Origin: Reticulascus tulasneorum
Lineage: Eukaryota > Ascomycota > Sordariomycetes > Glomerellales > Reticulascaceae
Direction: 5' to 3'
Length of the DNA: 64,000 nt
NCBI GenBank assembly: GCA_001557505.1
Contig: LSAX01000011.1
Span: forward strand, 1,488,001 to 1,552,000
Made by a program: the position numbers and the translations under genes
Part shown: piece after piece, positions 23,279 through 35,400 of the stretch
Layout of the letters: each line of letters begins with the position of its first letter
Position numbering within the stretch: position 1 is the stretch's first letter
The notes under the pieces: model-generated
The model's database searches: none
What the model saw: the letters and a program-made list of their open reading frames with translations, nothing else
Told to the model about the DNA's origin: nothing

Positions 23279-25132
23279 ATGGCAGACGACAAGGTCGGAA
23301 CCGAAGTCGAACACGCTTCATCGCATGACGAGCGCTCCCATGATGCCGGCGATGGAAAGATATTCGCTGGTACGGACAAGACGATCATCGAGAATCTTGA
23401 ACGTCGAGGCTTGCAACCCCCGGAGATTATTCGGAATATGAGCTTTGAGCACCGAGTTGGTCTGGAGAAGAAGTTGAAGAGGAAAATTGACTTGCGCTTG
23501 CTACCGATGATTGTTATAATGTACATCATGAACTACATTGACAGGTAAGTTTACTGCTATTCCTCACTCTACTTAGATGGAGAGATGAAGGGATGTACAG
23601 AATGCTTGCTGATCATGAGCGCAGAAACAATATTGCTGCTGCAAGATTAGCCGGTCTAGAACGGGACTTGAACATGGATCCTGACTCGAATCAATTTCAG
23701 GTGTGTCATGGCTCGTGAGATTGACAGCCCAGGGTATTGACCAGAGTCATAGGTTGCCGTCAGTATTCTTTTTGTTGGTTATCTCCTCATGCAGGTCCCT
23801 TCAAACTTGTTCCTGAACAAGATTGGGAAGCCAGCGCTATATCTCCCAACATGTGTAAGTTTAGCTCGTGCGAAAGAATAGTGGTTCTAGTTTCTCACAT
23901 CGCCGAACAGATGGTTGTCTGGGGCGTCATCTCAGCTGCCACCGCCGCGTGCCACAACTGGGCTGGCCTCCTGGCTGTTCGATTTCTACTCGGTTTCGTT
24001 GAGGCCGCATACTTCGTAAGTTCTCCCTCGCTGTTGTCCAGAAATATCGCTGAACCCAGTGCAGCCTGGCTGCCTTTACTACCTCAGCTGCTGGTACACC
24101 CGTGAAGAACTTGGACTGCGAATCACGTACCTATATTCTGGATCCTTGATCTCTGGCGCGTTCTCCGGGCTGATCTCCGCGGGCATCACCGGAAACATGG
24201 ATGGCACCCGGGGACTCGGGGCGTGGCAATGGCTCTTCCTCATTGAAGGTGTGGTAACTGTTGCGATTGCGTTTGTTGCATACTTCGTTCTGCCAAATTT
24301 CCCACGGACGACCTCCTGGCTGACCGAGGAGGAGACTGCCCTGGCAGCATGGCGGCTTGAGGAAGACATTGGCGAGGATGACTGGGTGGGCAGCAAAGAG
24401 CAGACATTCTGGCACGGCTTCAAGAGCGCTGTGGAAGATATCAAGACATGGATTCTGGTACAGAGCTTTCTGACGATATGAGTGTCATCTTTGCTAACAT
24501 ATCCCCAGCTCGTTTTGATCTTCGGCATCGTCGCTAGCGCATCCATAACAAACTTCTTCCCCACTGTCGTCAAAACCCTGGAGTACAGCAACGTCATTTC
24601 TCTCCTCCTAACCTCCCCACCTTATGTCCTCTGCTTCATCACCACTTGCCTCAACGCCTGGCACGCTGACAAGACCGGCGAGCGCTACTGGCACATCGTC
24701 ATTCCGCTTATTGTCGCTATGGTTGCCTTCATCCTCGGTGCCTCAACCCGCGCCACTGCGCCACGGTACATCTCCATGATGCTCATGGTCCCGGGCATCT
24801 ACACCGGCTACACGACCGCGCTGGCTTGGATCTCAAACTCCTTGCCACGGCCCCCTGCCAAGCGTGCTGCGGCGCTAGCGTTTATCAACGCGGTTACCAA
24901 TGCGAGCAGCATCTATGCAAGCTTCCTGTATCCGAAGAAGGCAGGTCCGCAGTACACGGGTGCCTTTATTCATAATACGATCATGTGCTTTGTGGCGATT
25001 TGCGCGGCAACCGTGATGAGGTTCGTGTTGGTGAGGCTGAATCGCAAGCTGGAGGCGGGGGTTTATGTTGAGGGAGCGATCAATGCGGCACCTGGGCAGG
25101 CAGCAAGTCATGGATTCAGGTTTAAGGTGTAA
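23279..25132 (+). CDS. MFS transporter, allantoate permease (Dal5/ACS) family
   Basis: Six exons: 23279-23544, 23625-23700, 23753-23854, 23911-24015, 24065-24457 and 24509-25132, giving 521 aa. A hydrophilic N-terminus of about 80 residues precedes 12 predicted membrane helices. Family marks include the first helix MYIMNYIDRNNIAAAR, VGYLLMQVPSNLFLNKIG after helix 2, RFLLGFVEAAYFPG for helix 4 to 5, and WQWLFLIEGV near helix 6. The anion:cation symporter family imports organic anions and nitrogen or vitamin compounds (allantoate, nicotinate, pantothenate and others) with protons at the plasma membrane; the substrate here cannot be read from sequence. Introns are 49-80 bp, all GT-AG. The stop is 244 bp from the convergent end of the secreted-protein gene. 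Confidence 0.95.
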
Positions 25133-25376
25133 ATGTGTCACAGTGTGGCGGATAGGGTACGAATTGGGTTTCTAACGTATTGATTTCTTGTTTCATTCTC
25201 TTAGAGGATCAGCCATGAATCCCTGCGAACGCCTATTATTCCAGCCACCACGAAGAGATCTCACAAGAAACCAGCTTCAAATACCAGTTCCCTTCTATAT
25301 ACGTCATGAACCGTGATCCACTCCACAAGATAATTCTAGCCTAGGTACTCGAAACAGAGTACCAACAACGGCGCGG

Positions 25377-26216
25377 TTACACGATATCGTCTTCGCATTG
25401 CGACGCTAAAGCTACCCTGTCAAGGTCTAGTCTCCCGCACCAACCATAGCCTTGGTATTTATTGATGGCATCGTCTATGCAGTAATCCCCGATCCACTGC
25501 TTTTTGCTTGGAAACTGCTCGAACTTGCCATATGGATGTTGCTGATCTGGTGGATGGCGGCGGCAGAAATAATCATACTCCAGCCCTTCTTCGGCAGGCT
25601 CACAATTGTAATTTGTGAAAAGGCCCCTGATGTTGAACCTTCTTGGGTGACATGCTTTGCGGTATGATTTCACGCAGGTGGCGCTGTTTGAGAACTGGAA
25701 CTCTGTGCATTTGAGTTGCGGGATGGGCAGTGCATTGCAATATGTGCAGAACGGCTGCGGCTCCCGTCTGGATATGTTGGATTCTTCGCTCACTGGCTCG
25801 GGAATATCCTCTGATAAGGCAATGCCTTGTCCATTGATGATAAAATCTAGTAACATATCATTCCGCCTTGGAGCATTGGCGTGTTCGTCTTTGGTTGTGG
25901 GATTGGTTGTTGCAGTAGCGGCCTCAGAGTCCTTGAAGCCCTTGGCTGGTGTGCTCGAAGTGAGAGCACTAATATCAGCAGCGGCATCTATCTTATCCTT
26001 GATATTGAGGCTGGCCATAATTTCGGAAATATCGTTGTCCATTCTCGGTTCTGGTTCAGCCGTGGGAGCTTTGCGAGCTTGATGAAGCATGTATTTGTTG
26101 GGAGTCTGAGCTCCGAGCAACTTGGCTGGATAGTTGGCGCCTCGACTGGGAATAGCAGTGGCGGTACCAGCGATGATGAGGGCTGATACAGCAAGCTTTC
26201 TCGTGTTGGTGTACAT
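25377..26216 (-). CDS. Secreted cysteine-rich protein with Kex2-type prodomain, 279 aa
   Basis: A single exon on the minus strand. A signal peptide (hydrophobic LAVSALIIAGTATA, residues 8-21) is followed by a Cys-free, Ala/Thr/Asp-rich prosegment containing dibasic Arg-Arg sites at 117-118 and 150-151. Right after the second site comes a compact domain, residues 157-275, with ten cysteines (an even number, so up to five disulfides) plus Tyr/Trp residues. This layout of signal, disordered pro-region, dibasic site and Cys-rich domain is typical of processed secreted fungal proteins and candidate effectors. I know no named family for the Cys pattern. It converges on the MFS gene and is divergent from the deaminase gene. 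Function, host role or even a pathogenic lifestyle cannot be concluded. Confidence 0.75.
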   Translation of the reverse strand: MYTNTRKLAVSALIIAGTATAIPSRGANYPAKLLGAQTPNKYMLHQARKAPTAEPEPRMDNDISEIMASLNIKDKIDAAADISALTSSTPAKGFKDSEAATATTNPTTKDEHANAPRRNDMLLDFIINGQGIALSEDIPEPVSEESNISRREPQPFCTYCNALPIPQLKCTEFQFSNSATCVKSYRKACHPRRFNIRGLFTNYNCEPAEEGLEYDYFCRRHPPDQQHPYGKFEQFPSKKQWIGDYCIDDAINKYQGYGWCGRLDLDRVALASQCEDDIV

Positions 26217-26375
26217 TTTGTTGGAATATTGGTGAATGCACTACAATCGTATGAGTCGTCAATAACCTTTGTGAGTCGTGGTTGATGGGCTTGGTACTGG
26301 TCACTTTGGACCGGGAGATGAGTGATGGATGTGTTGCAGTTGTTCTTTGATGAGACCACCGGGGAAAAGCTGTTG

Positions 26376-26382
26376 ATATATA
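26376..26382 (-). promoter_or_regulatory. TATA-like element of secreted-protein gene
   Basis: TATATAT on the minus strand, 160 bp upstream of the ATG at 26216, in an otherwise mixed-composition leader. Confidence 0.4.
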
Positions 26383-27362
26383 GAATATTAAATTGCACTG
26401 GAGATAGGTCAATACGTTGGCGATCGCATGCAGCGGAGATATCTCATGGGCTCAGCAAGCGTTAGAGCCTTTCAATCACCGGATACAAACAATATCCCTA
26501 ACTCTTACCTCATGCCGGGAATATTACGGTTCTTGAGATTCTTGGATGAACCTTGAATGACGCTTAATGATTGGATATTCTTTCATGCTTCATGATGCGC
26601 TTGCCAAATTTCATCGGAGATAGTTTGAACCATGGCTCTAGGGCTGAGGAGCCATGGAAGGGTCCCGGTAGTGTATCTGTTACTGAAGAAGCAGAAGAAA
26701 AAAATGGACAAAGTGATAGAGACCTGAATAGTTCAACCATTCTAGCCTGTGAAAATGGCTTCAAGCAAGTCGCCAGAATAGAGTTCGTCCATAATGGAAT
26801 GTCTAAACCAAGGGCTTCCCCAATTTTCGCGGCAAATTTTGAAGAGCGATTCAGCTCGACCAAGATATAAGTGCAAATGCAGTGTAGTGACCTCCGCGGT
26901 TTTCCTGGTGTCATAGAATTGAGGCTTCGAGAGACTTGTAGTGGAATCAACAACTACTGTTGCAATTGAAGGGGTCCAACCCGAGTTACTTTGTTATGAC
27001 TGGCCTCATTTCGCGGTAAGGCCGTGGCTTAGAAATTGGGAGGAGGACTATTGCCACTTGGGTCTTGTTGACAAATGATTGAAGATTGAAGCCTAAAGTC
27101 AAGAAAACATCTACAAAAATGTCAAGACAAGATTCTATGCCGTTGAAAAGCGGCAGGAAATGCAGGGACTTTCACCTTCCACAATTGGCGACGAACTCCA
27201 TCACCGGTGTGGAGAAGTCAGTTTGTTAGTCTGCTCTCGCAGGCCGGAAACCTGCCCCATTTAAGCACATGCCGGCGATCTGCCTTGCGCAAGGATCCAA
27301 AGCCGACATATTACCTAAAGTCGTACGGAGCCGGCCGATCAGTCGCTCCATGTAAGCGTCCC
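26383..27362. other. Divergent promoter spacer
   Basis: This spacer lies between the minus-strand secreted-protein gene and the plus-strand deaminase. A plus frame at 26571-26870 has no ATG at its start and no recognisable domain, so it is not called. Confidence 0.45.
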
Positions 27363-27369
27363 TATATAA
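27363..27369 (+). promoter_or_regulatory. TATA box of the deaminase gene
   Basis: TATATAA, about 167 bp upstream of the ATG at 27536, followed by a pyrimidine-rich leader with CTCACC and CCTCAC. Confidence 0.5.
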
Positions 27370-27535
27370 TATTCACATCGACCTCACCTGTAGCAAGTGA
27401 GACGGATGACGGATGCCTGCGTAGGTACTAAGGATCGCACCAATCCTGCTCAATCTCACCTCCACTCTTTAACCTCACCGCTGCTCGTGAACCATCACCA
27501 CCAAAGTCCATGAGCTAGGCCGAAAATCGCTCAAA

Positions 27536-29304
27536 ATGTCGCTATCCAACGAAGACTGGGAAGAAATCCGCCAGGATATTCCCCAAAACAGCGACGCATT
27601 CATCCAGAAATACATCGAAGGCCGCTCCGCCCTCATTGCCGAGGAGCACAAGCAGCGCAGCGATGCGTCCTTCCGCAAGGCCCTTTCTCCCATCGCGAAG
27701 AAGGCCTGTGCCATTGTCGCTCGCATCCGCGATGAAGAGCAGCGCACCATCTGGACCTCGCAGGCGGAGGAGGAGATGGCCCAGCGCGAGGACATGAGCA
27801 TCTTCCCGGGCATGATGTTCACGCTAGCAAAGCCGCGCCTGGAGACGACGAGGCTGTGGCAGATTGTGCAGAAAATGCCCAAGGGTGCCCTGTTGCATGC
27901 GCATATGGATGCTATGGTTGACTTTGACTTCCTGTTTGACGAGCTGCTGAAGATGCCGGGCATGTACATCTCTGCGGACGCGCCACTGGCGAACAAGACT
28001 GCTCTTACTGACGCCGGCCTGCTCTTCCGGTTCAGGAAGAGTGAGAAAAGCGAGGGGAGCATTTGGGATGCAGCATATGTACCCGGAACCTTCATTCTTC
28101 TGACCCAGGCTGCAGATGCATTTCCTGATGGCGGGAGGAAAGGTTTTGTCGCATGGCTGAAGAGTCGGTGCACGATTTCGTTGACGGATAGTGTGGAGCA
28201 ACATCACGGAGGCGCTGCAATTTGGAAGAAGTTTGAAAAATGCTTCATGGTCATCGGGACGGTTATTCACTATGAGCCCATGTTCCGTGGGTTCTTACGA
28301 CGGCTGATGAGCTCACTATTGGCAGATGGCATCTACTGGGTCGAGCTGCGGTGAGTTTTGTCCCTACTCCTCCGCACTGCAACCCCTAACATCCTCACAG
28401 GCACACCTGGATGATGGACTACTGTCGTGAAGGGCAAGAAGAGCCAGAGAAGGACTACAATCACATGTACCAGGTAATAGAAGAAGAAGTCGCCCTCTTC
28501 AAATCCAAGCCGGAGAATGCCGCCTTCTGGGGCCTCACCACAATCTGGACTAGCTTGCGCTTCTTCCCCACCCGCGGCATAATTGAGTCCATGGACAACT
28601 GCATCACGACCAAGATGGCTTGGCCGAATTTGATCGCCGGCTACGACCTTGTTGGACAGGAAGACGCCGGGCGGCCACTGAAGGATCTCCTGCCGGAGCT
28701 GTTCTGGTTCCGGAAGCAGTGTGCACAGGAAGGCGTCAACATTCCGTTCTTCTTCCACGCCGGCGAGTGCCTTGGCGACGGCGACGAAACCGACTCGAAC
28801 TTGTTTGATGCGATCCTGCTGGGCACGAGACGAATTGGGCATGGCTTCTCCATGTATCGCCATCCTCTCCTGATAGACATGATCAAGGACAAGCGCATCC
28901 TCATTGAGTCGTGCCCCATTAGCAACGAGGTGCTTCGGCTCTGCGGCTCCGTCATGGCACATCCCTTACCTGCGCTCCTCGCGCGCGGCGTTGCGTGTTC
29001 TTTGTGCAACGATGACCCGGCAATGCTCGGGCAGGATACGGCGGGAATGTCCCACGACTACTGGCAGGCGCTCCAAGGCTGGGAGAATCTTGGTCTTGCA
29101 GGTCTGGGTTCGTTAGCAGAGAACAGTGTTCGGTGGGCTGCGTTCGAAGATGAGTCCCCTGCGCAATGGACGCAGGGTATCAAGGAGGCAAGTCTGGGCT
29201 CGGGCATCAAGGCGGAGAGATTGAAGCAGTGGGCTACAGAGTGGGAAAAGTTCTGTCTCTGGATTGTTACGGAATTCGGCAACGAAGGCGAGCAAGACAT
29301 CTAG
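27536..29304 (+). CDS. Adenosine deaminase-related enzyme (ADGF/CECR1-type)
   Basis: Two exons, 27536-28350 and 28401-29304, joined by a 50-bp GT-AG intron, encode 572 aa. Zinc and catalytic motifs of the adenosine/AMP deaminase superfamily are complete: HAHMDA (His121, His123), FHAGE (His391, Glu394), RIGHG (His419), CPISNEVL and DDP (Asp476, Asp477). The long N-terminus and the motif spacing fit the ADGF/CECR1 subfamily more than the classical enzyme of about 350 aa. It should convert adenosine or 2'-deoxyadenosine to the inosine form. Unlike animal ADGFs, no signal peptide is visible: the start MSLSNEDWEE is hydrophilic, so an intracellular role in purine salvage or nitrogen use is likely. 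No other purine gene lies adjacent, although the nearby MFS family includes allantoate carriers. Confidence 0.95.
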
Positions 29305-31416
29305 TAAATGGTGCAAATTGCTGCAAAGAGTTAGCGCACCTGAGATTGCATATTGATCAATCATGTGTACTGTAGTATTTCAGAGGATGTTCTAGACTGG
29401 CAGGGTTGATAAATGGTAACCATTAATTAGAGCAACACGTCCGCCATCGAGTCAGCGGAATGACGCTCTCACTCCCCATTCTCCATCTGCACACGTGGAA
29501 GAGTGCTTACAGGCTTCTTAGGGCTTATTAGTCCATATGGGAGGGTTCTCCATACCCTGAACGCTATCGATGAGAGAGGGGCCTAAAGTCGGGACGAGAT
29601 GCGGGAAAGTATGTCAACAAATCTTGGCGCAAAATAAATACCAGAATAGGAAATATGACGAGCTTCTGAGAGAGAACAAGTCTGATCTTGATGCCCGTAG
29701 CGAACAAATTAGCAGTGACTTTGAAGAACAAAAGGTGGATCGTGGGCTTCATCTGCCAAGCACCGTCTCCGATGGAGGCCTCGGAATCCATTGGTTGGAG
29801 TGAGCATTTCTGACGACCGCTAAACACCGCGCCACTCCCTGACATTTACCCCACATGGCGTTACCACTTAACGCAACGAGCGTCATTTAAGCGCTATGAA
29901 TAGTTTATTAACAATTCTTTGAACGTCATCATGCTAGACATGGGGGAAAGGATTTGGGATGGGATGATGGCTTCTGGCGCTTCATCTCCAAATGATGAAA
30001 ATAAGATAGCCATGGCACCGGTCTCATGCAGCCGGGCGGGTGAACCCAAAATAAACCCGATGCGCTTGACGGGTTCTCATTATCCTAGCTGTAAGTAAGG
30101 GGGAGGTTCCATGAGACAGGTTTGTCATTTCAAACCACAATTGGAGGCTATTCTGGGAGATATTCGCCGAGAAGGTTTGAGGATTCGAGTCAATCTTCGG
30201 CTCATACTCCTGAATTTGGGTTCGGCGTAGACGTTTTGCGTTGCATAGCTCGGTGATACTGTCACTCTTTCCTTGCGGCACAGGAAGCTTTCTAGACGAC
30301 ACTAGTGTATGAAAAGCTCCGACACAGTGGCTGGGCTGCGTCTGCTGGGCTTCGCTGCTGCAGATCCAAACATGCGAAATTAGGCTTTAAGAAAGATCGG
30401 CTCCGAACGTGCAGTAGTTATGACGTCTAAGCTCTGCCCCTGTCGAGCTGGACTGTCATCTTGCGGCTGACAGCCTCAGGGCCACACAAACCCGGCACAG
30501 ATAGCCATGTCGCATATCATATGCACCCCACCATGCGGCCGCCCTCTAGACGCAGTTCCCCCTACCTGCCCGTCCCAGACAGACAAACTGCATACATATT
30601 CTGCTGGGCCATGCAAAACTGGTTCGAACGAACAGCACGCCGCACAGCCCTCCGTCCGACCTATCGCGAGCGGCGCGCATCCAACCCTGCGCCTAGCCTT
30701 ACCTCCCCAGCGGCCGTTACGGGCTGAGGTAATTTGGAAACCGACCACCAGCGACAGAGCATCATCCCCTTGGACCCGGCCCCAAGGGCCGGCGCTATGC
30801 CGGAATGAGCACGCCGGGAGGTTCAGGGGCGCAGTGTGTATTTCTTTGATGTGTCCCTAGCGCTGCGATTGGGGGGCACGGCGCAATATGAAGGATGTGA
30901 AGTGCGAGACGTGCATGGAGGCTCAAGAGCGGACGAACCATGCCTTTCTACTGGGTGGCTTGAGGCCTCCTTCCGAGATTAGTCGGCTTGGCTCGCCTTC
31001 TAGAATCCGTCCTGGAACAAAGAGAAGTTCATGTAGAGCATGGGGTGGGGACGAAACCAGAAAAGTAAGTTGCTTATTGGGTGGAGGCGGTAATTGAATT
31101 AGGAGCCAAAAGCCATGCCCCGTAACAAGGGATTAAAGCGATGAGACCCAAGCCGTAGATGCGCTAATCTAGATTGCTCGGGGCAAATCGAGAGTCAAGA
31201 AACCGTCAAGAGCAGAAGAGGATGAGAAAATGAAACCAAAATAAATCCTACAAAACTCGCTACGCTAATCCACCCAGACTAGCGCGAGACGGAATCAGAA
31301 GTGATAGGAATACAAGCAAAGGAATGTCGTAAAGAATCGTAAGGAAAGGAGAAGAGATCTAAAGTACCCAATTCCCTAGGGAAGCAAACGCCGTGACAAG
31401 CCCATGACAAATCCCG
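29305..31416. other. Spacer without supported gene
   Basis: About 2.1 kb between convergent genes. A plus frame at 29570-29803 has a short heptad-like peptide but neither domain nor promoter. The GC-rich stretch at 30460-30860 contains overlapping ORFs on both strands typical of chance. Confidence 0.5.
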
Positions 31417-32480
31417 CTACATATCCGTTGCCATAGTCCCCCACTGGGCTTGCACCCACGCTCGAAATCCAATTGGCTGGATATCCAAATCGCTCCGGTT
31501 CACTGCTTCATTGAGATTGGCCTGACGGAAATCGTATCGTCCATCGGCGGTGGCCTGGAGTCGCTGCACGTTATACCACTGTGACCAGTCCTCCGCGTCT
31601 GCGTAGGTGTCGATTTGGTGTTGTAGTTCCGAGTATCGTCTACTTTGAAGCCTGAAAGGCACTGGCAGAATGTTAGATATGTGGCCACAGAGGTCGAGGT
31701 GATGAACATACCTCCACGGACGTTACTGCAAACAGCGAAGATGTCCCGAACGGACATTCGGTCGCCCCTCATTTTGAACTCCCGCGGCCAGGAACCCGGG
31801 CCTATCTCAATTGCAGCCGCGACAAAGCGAGCAACGTCACCTACCGAGGTCAGGCACACTTGGACCGGTTGGCCGCGAGAGTTCGTCTCGACAATGTCGG
31901 CTGTTGCGTTTCCGACATCAATCAAAAAGTCACCCTGGTTGGCAACGCCGCTACCGTACCCCATGCCGTAGTTGGCCAGGCCGCCGGGCCCAAATCTCTC
32001 GTACAATACTCCGCATGTGAAGACGGTGTACTGCATAGGATGTGATCTGGAGCTGGCGCATTGTCTTAGTAGCTCCAAGGCCTCTGCCGAACCACGATCC
32101 AGAGGATCGTTGCCCGTCGGCCGGTGAGCAAGGCCGCCTTCGAATTCGGACGGCACGAAGAGCCGTACTCGCGCTCTCTTCGCCGCGTTGATAAGGTTTA
32201 TTTGTTCTTGTCCAGGGATGGTGGATATCAAAAGGTCCACCCCCTGGAGAGCGTATCGTAACGTATTCGGCTCGTCAAAGTCGACAACCGCGACTTGACA
32301 TTCCAAGCGTTCCTCAAACTCCGGATGAGGCTAGGACAAGTGTCAGTGTCAGGCCATAGAATAAGCGTGGGAGGGACTTACAGTCCGTGATAGTATGATG
32401 ACAGCATTGGCTGTCTGGGAGATCTGATGGGCCAGGATGTAGGCGAACCCACCACCGCCAGCAATAGCAATTCTCATCAT
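31417..32480 (-). CDS. NmrA/isoflavone reductase-like NAD(P)-binding protein
   Basis: Three exons on the minus strand, 32480-32382, 32330-31712 and 31661-31417, give 320 aa, the usual size for this family. The N-terminus forms a Rossmann strand and glycine loop (IAIAGGGGFAY) in which the usual GxxGxxG is GxxG plus Phe-Ala. Then follow DLLISTIPG, RLFVPSEFEGG (the conserved block after strand 5), CLTSVGDVARFVAAAIE, and a C-terminal YDFRQANLNE and FRAWVQAQWG that match isoflavone-reductase-like fungal proteins. It probably binds NAD(P)H and reduces a small aromatic or secondary metabolite, or senses redox state; the substrate is unknown. The second intron (50 bp) must use the acceptor at 31662-31663 to keep the C-terminal frame. 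Two ATGs stand in tandem at the start; the first was chosen. Confidence 0.92.
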
Positions 32481-35400
32481 GGCTGCGTAACTGATCTTTG
32501 AAAGAGAGGATAGGGAACCCAGAAACTGATCTGAGATTTTCAAACTCCAGCAAGTCTTTTTAAGCTTTTGCTCGTGTCGCGATGCCTCTGTCTTAATGCT
32601 TGCCTCAAGTATGTCATATTGAAGGGGCCGTCCGCAAATAAACTACCCAACTGCCGTTGGAGAAACCCACACCACCATCAATATGTGACTCAAGAGTCTA
32701 TATCAATTGTAACTGGCCGCGGTGAAACAAGGCAACCAAGCTCGGGGTGTGGTTCCTCGAATCATTAGCTAAGTTAGAGTTTCGTGGAGGAGGTCTGCAG
32801 AGGCTTGTGATTGTCTGAGGCCTGGAGTGTGGCTTGAAGAAGTGCTACCATTTGAAGATGTAGTTAACAGCGGCGACCGCCAAGGTCATACAAAACACGA
32901 TTCTCGGGGGCTTTCAACCTTGTGGTGGGGCCAGAGGCCTCGAAGATCACGACGGAGATATGGCAAGGCACATGCTGACCTGCATATTGGCAGGCATCGG
33001 CCGGGATTGTACCACAATCGTATTTGGTCACTGGAAGAAAAATGCCATTCACGGTCATGTAGGTATTCCATACCCCTGACCAGAGGGCTGAAATAAACAT
33101 TGTACCGTTGTGGTAGCACGGGCCGTGGTGTTGCCTACAACGCTAACCACTCGCCAAAAACTGCCTGGATTCGGACCCAGATGACTGGTTAACCTGTAAG
33201 ATGCATGGCTCTCCCCACCCCGCAGACCAAATTTCGAGACATGTCTTGCATCTCTCCAGCGGCTTGCACTGATTCAGGAGACCCCCCGGGTTTAAAGTTA
33301 CATGCCAGGGGCAGCACTTGCTTGCAACCCAAGAAGTTTCCCGGGCGGAGATTCTGCCGCCGCCGCCCAGCATTGTTGGCCAGCACTCGCTGGCCTGGCA
33401 TACGATGCGCAAGACACTTGCACCCCAAACCCGCTGCTGCTACCAAAACTACATCGTATCCCCTAAATCTATAAGTGCCGTGGTATGGGTGGCAAATTTT
33501 CACTCCCCCCGTCCATGAAAGGTTGGGACGGGACGGGGGGGTTGCCTCGAAATGAGCTCGTGAAGACAGTACAAGTCGTCCGACGAGGGGGAACTTCGGT
33601 AGGTAGGGCGCGGCAAATGACTAACGTCTTTGGGAACCGGGAAACGTATCAATTGAAAATCAGGATAGGCAGGATCGCACTGCTCTGGGCGCTCTGGGTA
33701 GGGTTGTCTCTGGAGCATCGAATAGGAAGAGGCCGTTCCAAGTTCCGGCGGAAACCACGGCCATTTGGATGACCTTCACCGAGTCGAGATGCAGTGTAGA
33801 ACTGGCACTATAGCGCCTAAATTGTCAGGTGGGGGCATGCAGTGTCGCAGGAGGGACGGCACAAGACGAGGATCGCGGGCCTCGATTGGCGATGACGAAG
33901 TTTGTTCGAGATTTCGCCTACTGGACAATGTGTACGGGAGCCAGACTATCTGCTGCCATTGGCGCAAGACCCTTGCACCAGCAACAGGCTACCTTGTTCG
34001 TCCGTTCCGCCCGGGGATTGGAGCCTAAAAACAGTTCAATCGACACAGGACTGGGTGTTCTGACGCAGCTAGCCTTGATGAGGTGGTACTGGGAGGGTTG
34101 TTCGATGATGAGAGGTTGTTTGGGGGTGGGGGCGGTTTCGACATCGGCCACTCCAGCCTTATGGGGCTTTTGCCTCAAACGAAGCCGCCTGAGTGGCGGA
34201 CGCCGTAGAGGGCTGTACCGCCACCAAGACGCTAAATCACGTGCGGCGTAATCCGTCTAATCCCCCGCTCGGAGTCGCCTTTTTGGGGCCTGTGCAACCC
34301 CCCCCCCGACCGCTGTGTGGGGTGGCCTCCCATAACCCATGCCGCCCAGACGCTGGCACTCTGCTACGTGGTAGTACAGACCTGCCCTTGCGACCCTGTT
34401 ATTAATTGTCTACGAGACAAAAGTCCCCCGTGATGCACCAACCCAGAGTTTGGGAGTTTGCGGCTCAACTCCGCCTCGCTCGTCGTTTTGAAGCTATCAC
34501 CGACTTTCCCGACTCCCATCTCAAGTGAAACGCTAAGGGTTTGCAGCTCAGAGGGAACCCACGCTAGACCAAATGACAAAGCAACCATGCCAAGATGGCT
34601 GTCATCTTTGGGCACACTGCTATCAAGGGCACGGGTGTGATTGAGATACATTACAGACCGCCGTGCCCGCAGACGTGGCTATGAATATCCCATATCTCCC
34701 GCCCGCGCTACTGGTGGCGGCGGAGTTGCGCTAACGGCCGGCGGGTGTGGGAAGTCGGCTCGGATGATTGCTTCATGACCACCGTCTCCATCGGTAGCAC
34801 ATAACCAACTATGGCGTTCTGCTATTAAGGACCACGCATGATACGTTGTCTACGGGAATAAATTTATCCCCTTGGTATTATCAAACGCGGCCGATCCAGC
34901 TCTTACGGATCATCTGAATTTAGAAAGATGACGCCCCCACCAATTGGGCGTATGCGGCACCCGAATTATCGAAAACCTCCGTCTCCGTTGCTTCAACACG
35001 ACGGGGAGGCAACTGGTTCGCGGCTCACATATGCCTCCGGTCGAATGTGTGAAAGGATTTTCGAGTAAAACACAGCTGAGACTTCCACAGGAGCTCGCCA
35101 TCTCAACGGTCCTGCCAAGGAACCAATTCTGAATCTGGGATCCAACCCTCGCTGATAGTCCTCTCCCTCGCCGATCTCCTTTAACCACTTGGTCTCTCAT
35201 TTGTCTATACTACGATAAGTTTGAATGTGTCTCTGGAGATCTAAATTTAGGAGGCGCAGAGGAAGATGTTGGGACGCATGATCTGTTACTGACATCTTTG
35301 TGGTGCTGAGACCCCCCGATTACTGGAAGAAACCAACCTGGCCGCGGAGGACCATTTGCCATTCGCATATTATCACCCCATTCGAGATCTTGGCTTGATG

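Noticed and set aside
29570..29803. 77-aa plus frame with heptad-like spacing
   Set aside because: Too short, no recognised domain, and no splice partners or promoter.
33141..33180. tRNA-like A box (33141-33156) and T-arm-like sequence (33165-33180) on the minus strand
   Set aside because: The order is reversed (T arm before A box), the T loop would have eight bases, and no acceptor stem or anticodon arm can be folded around them.
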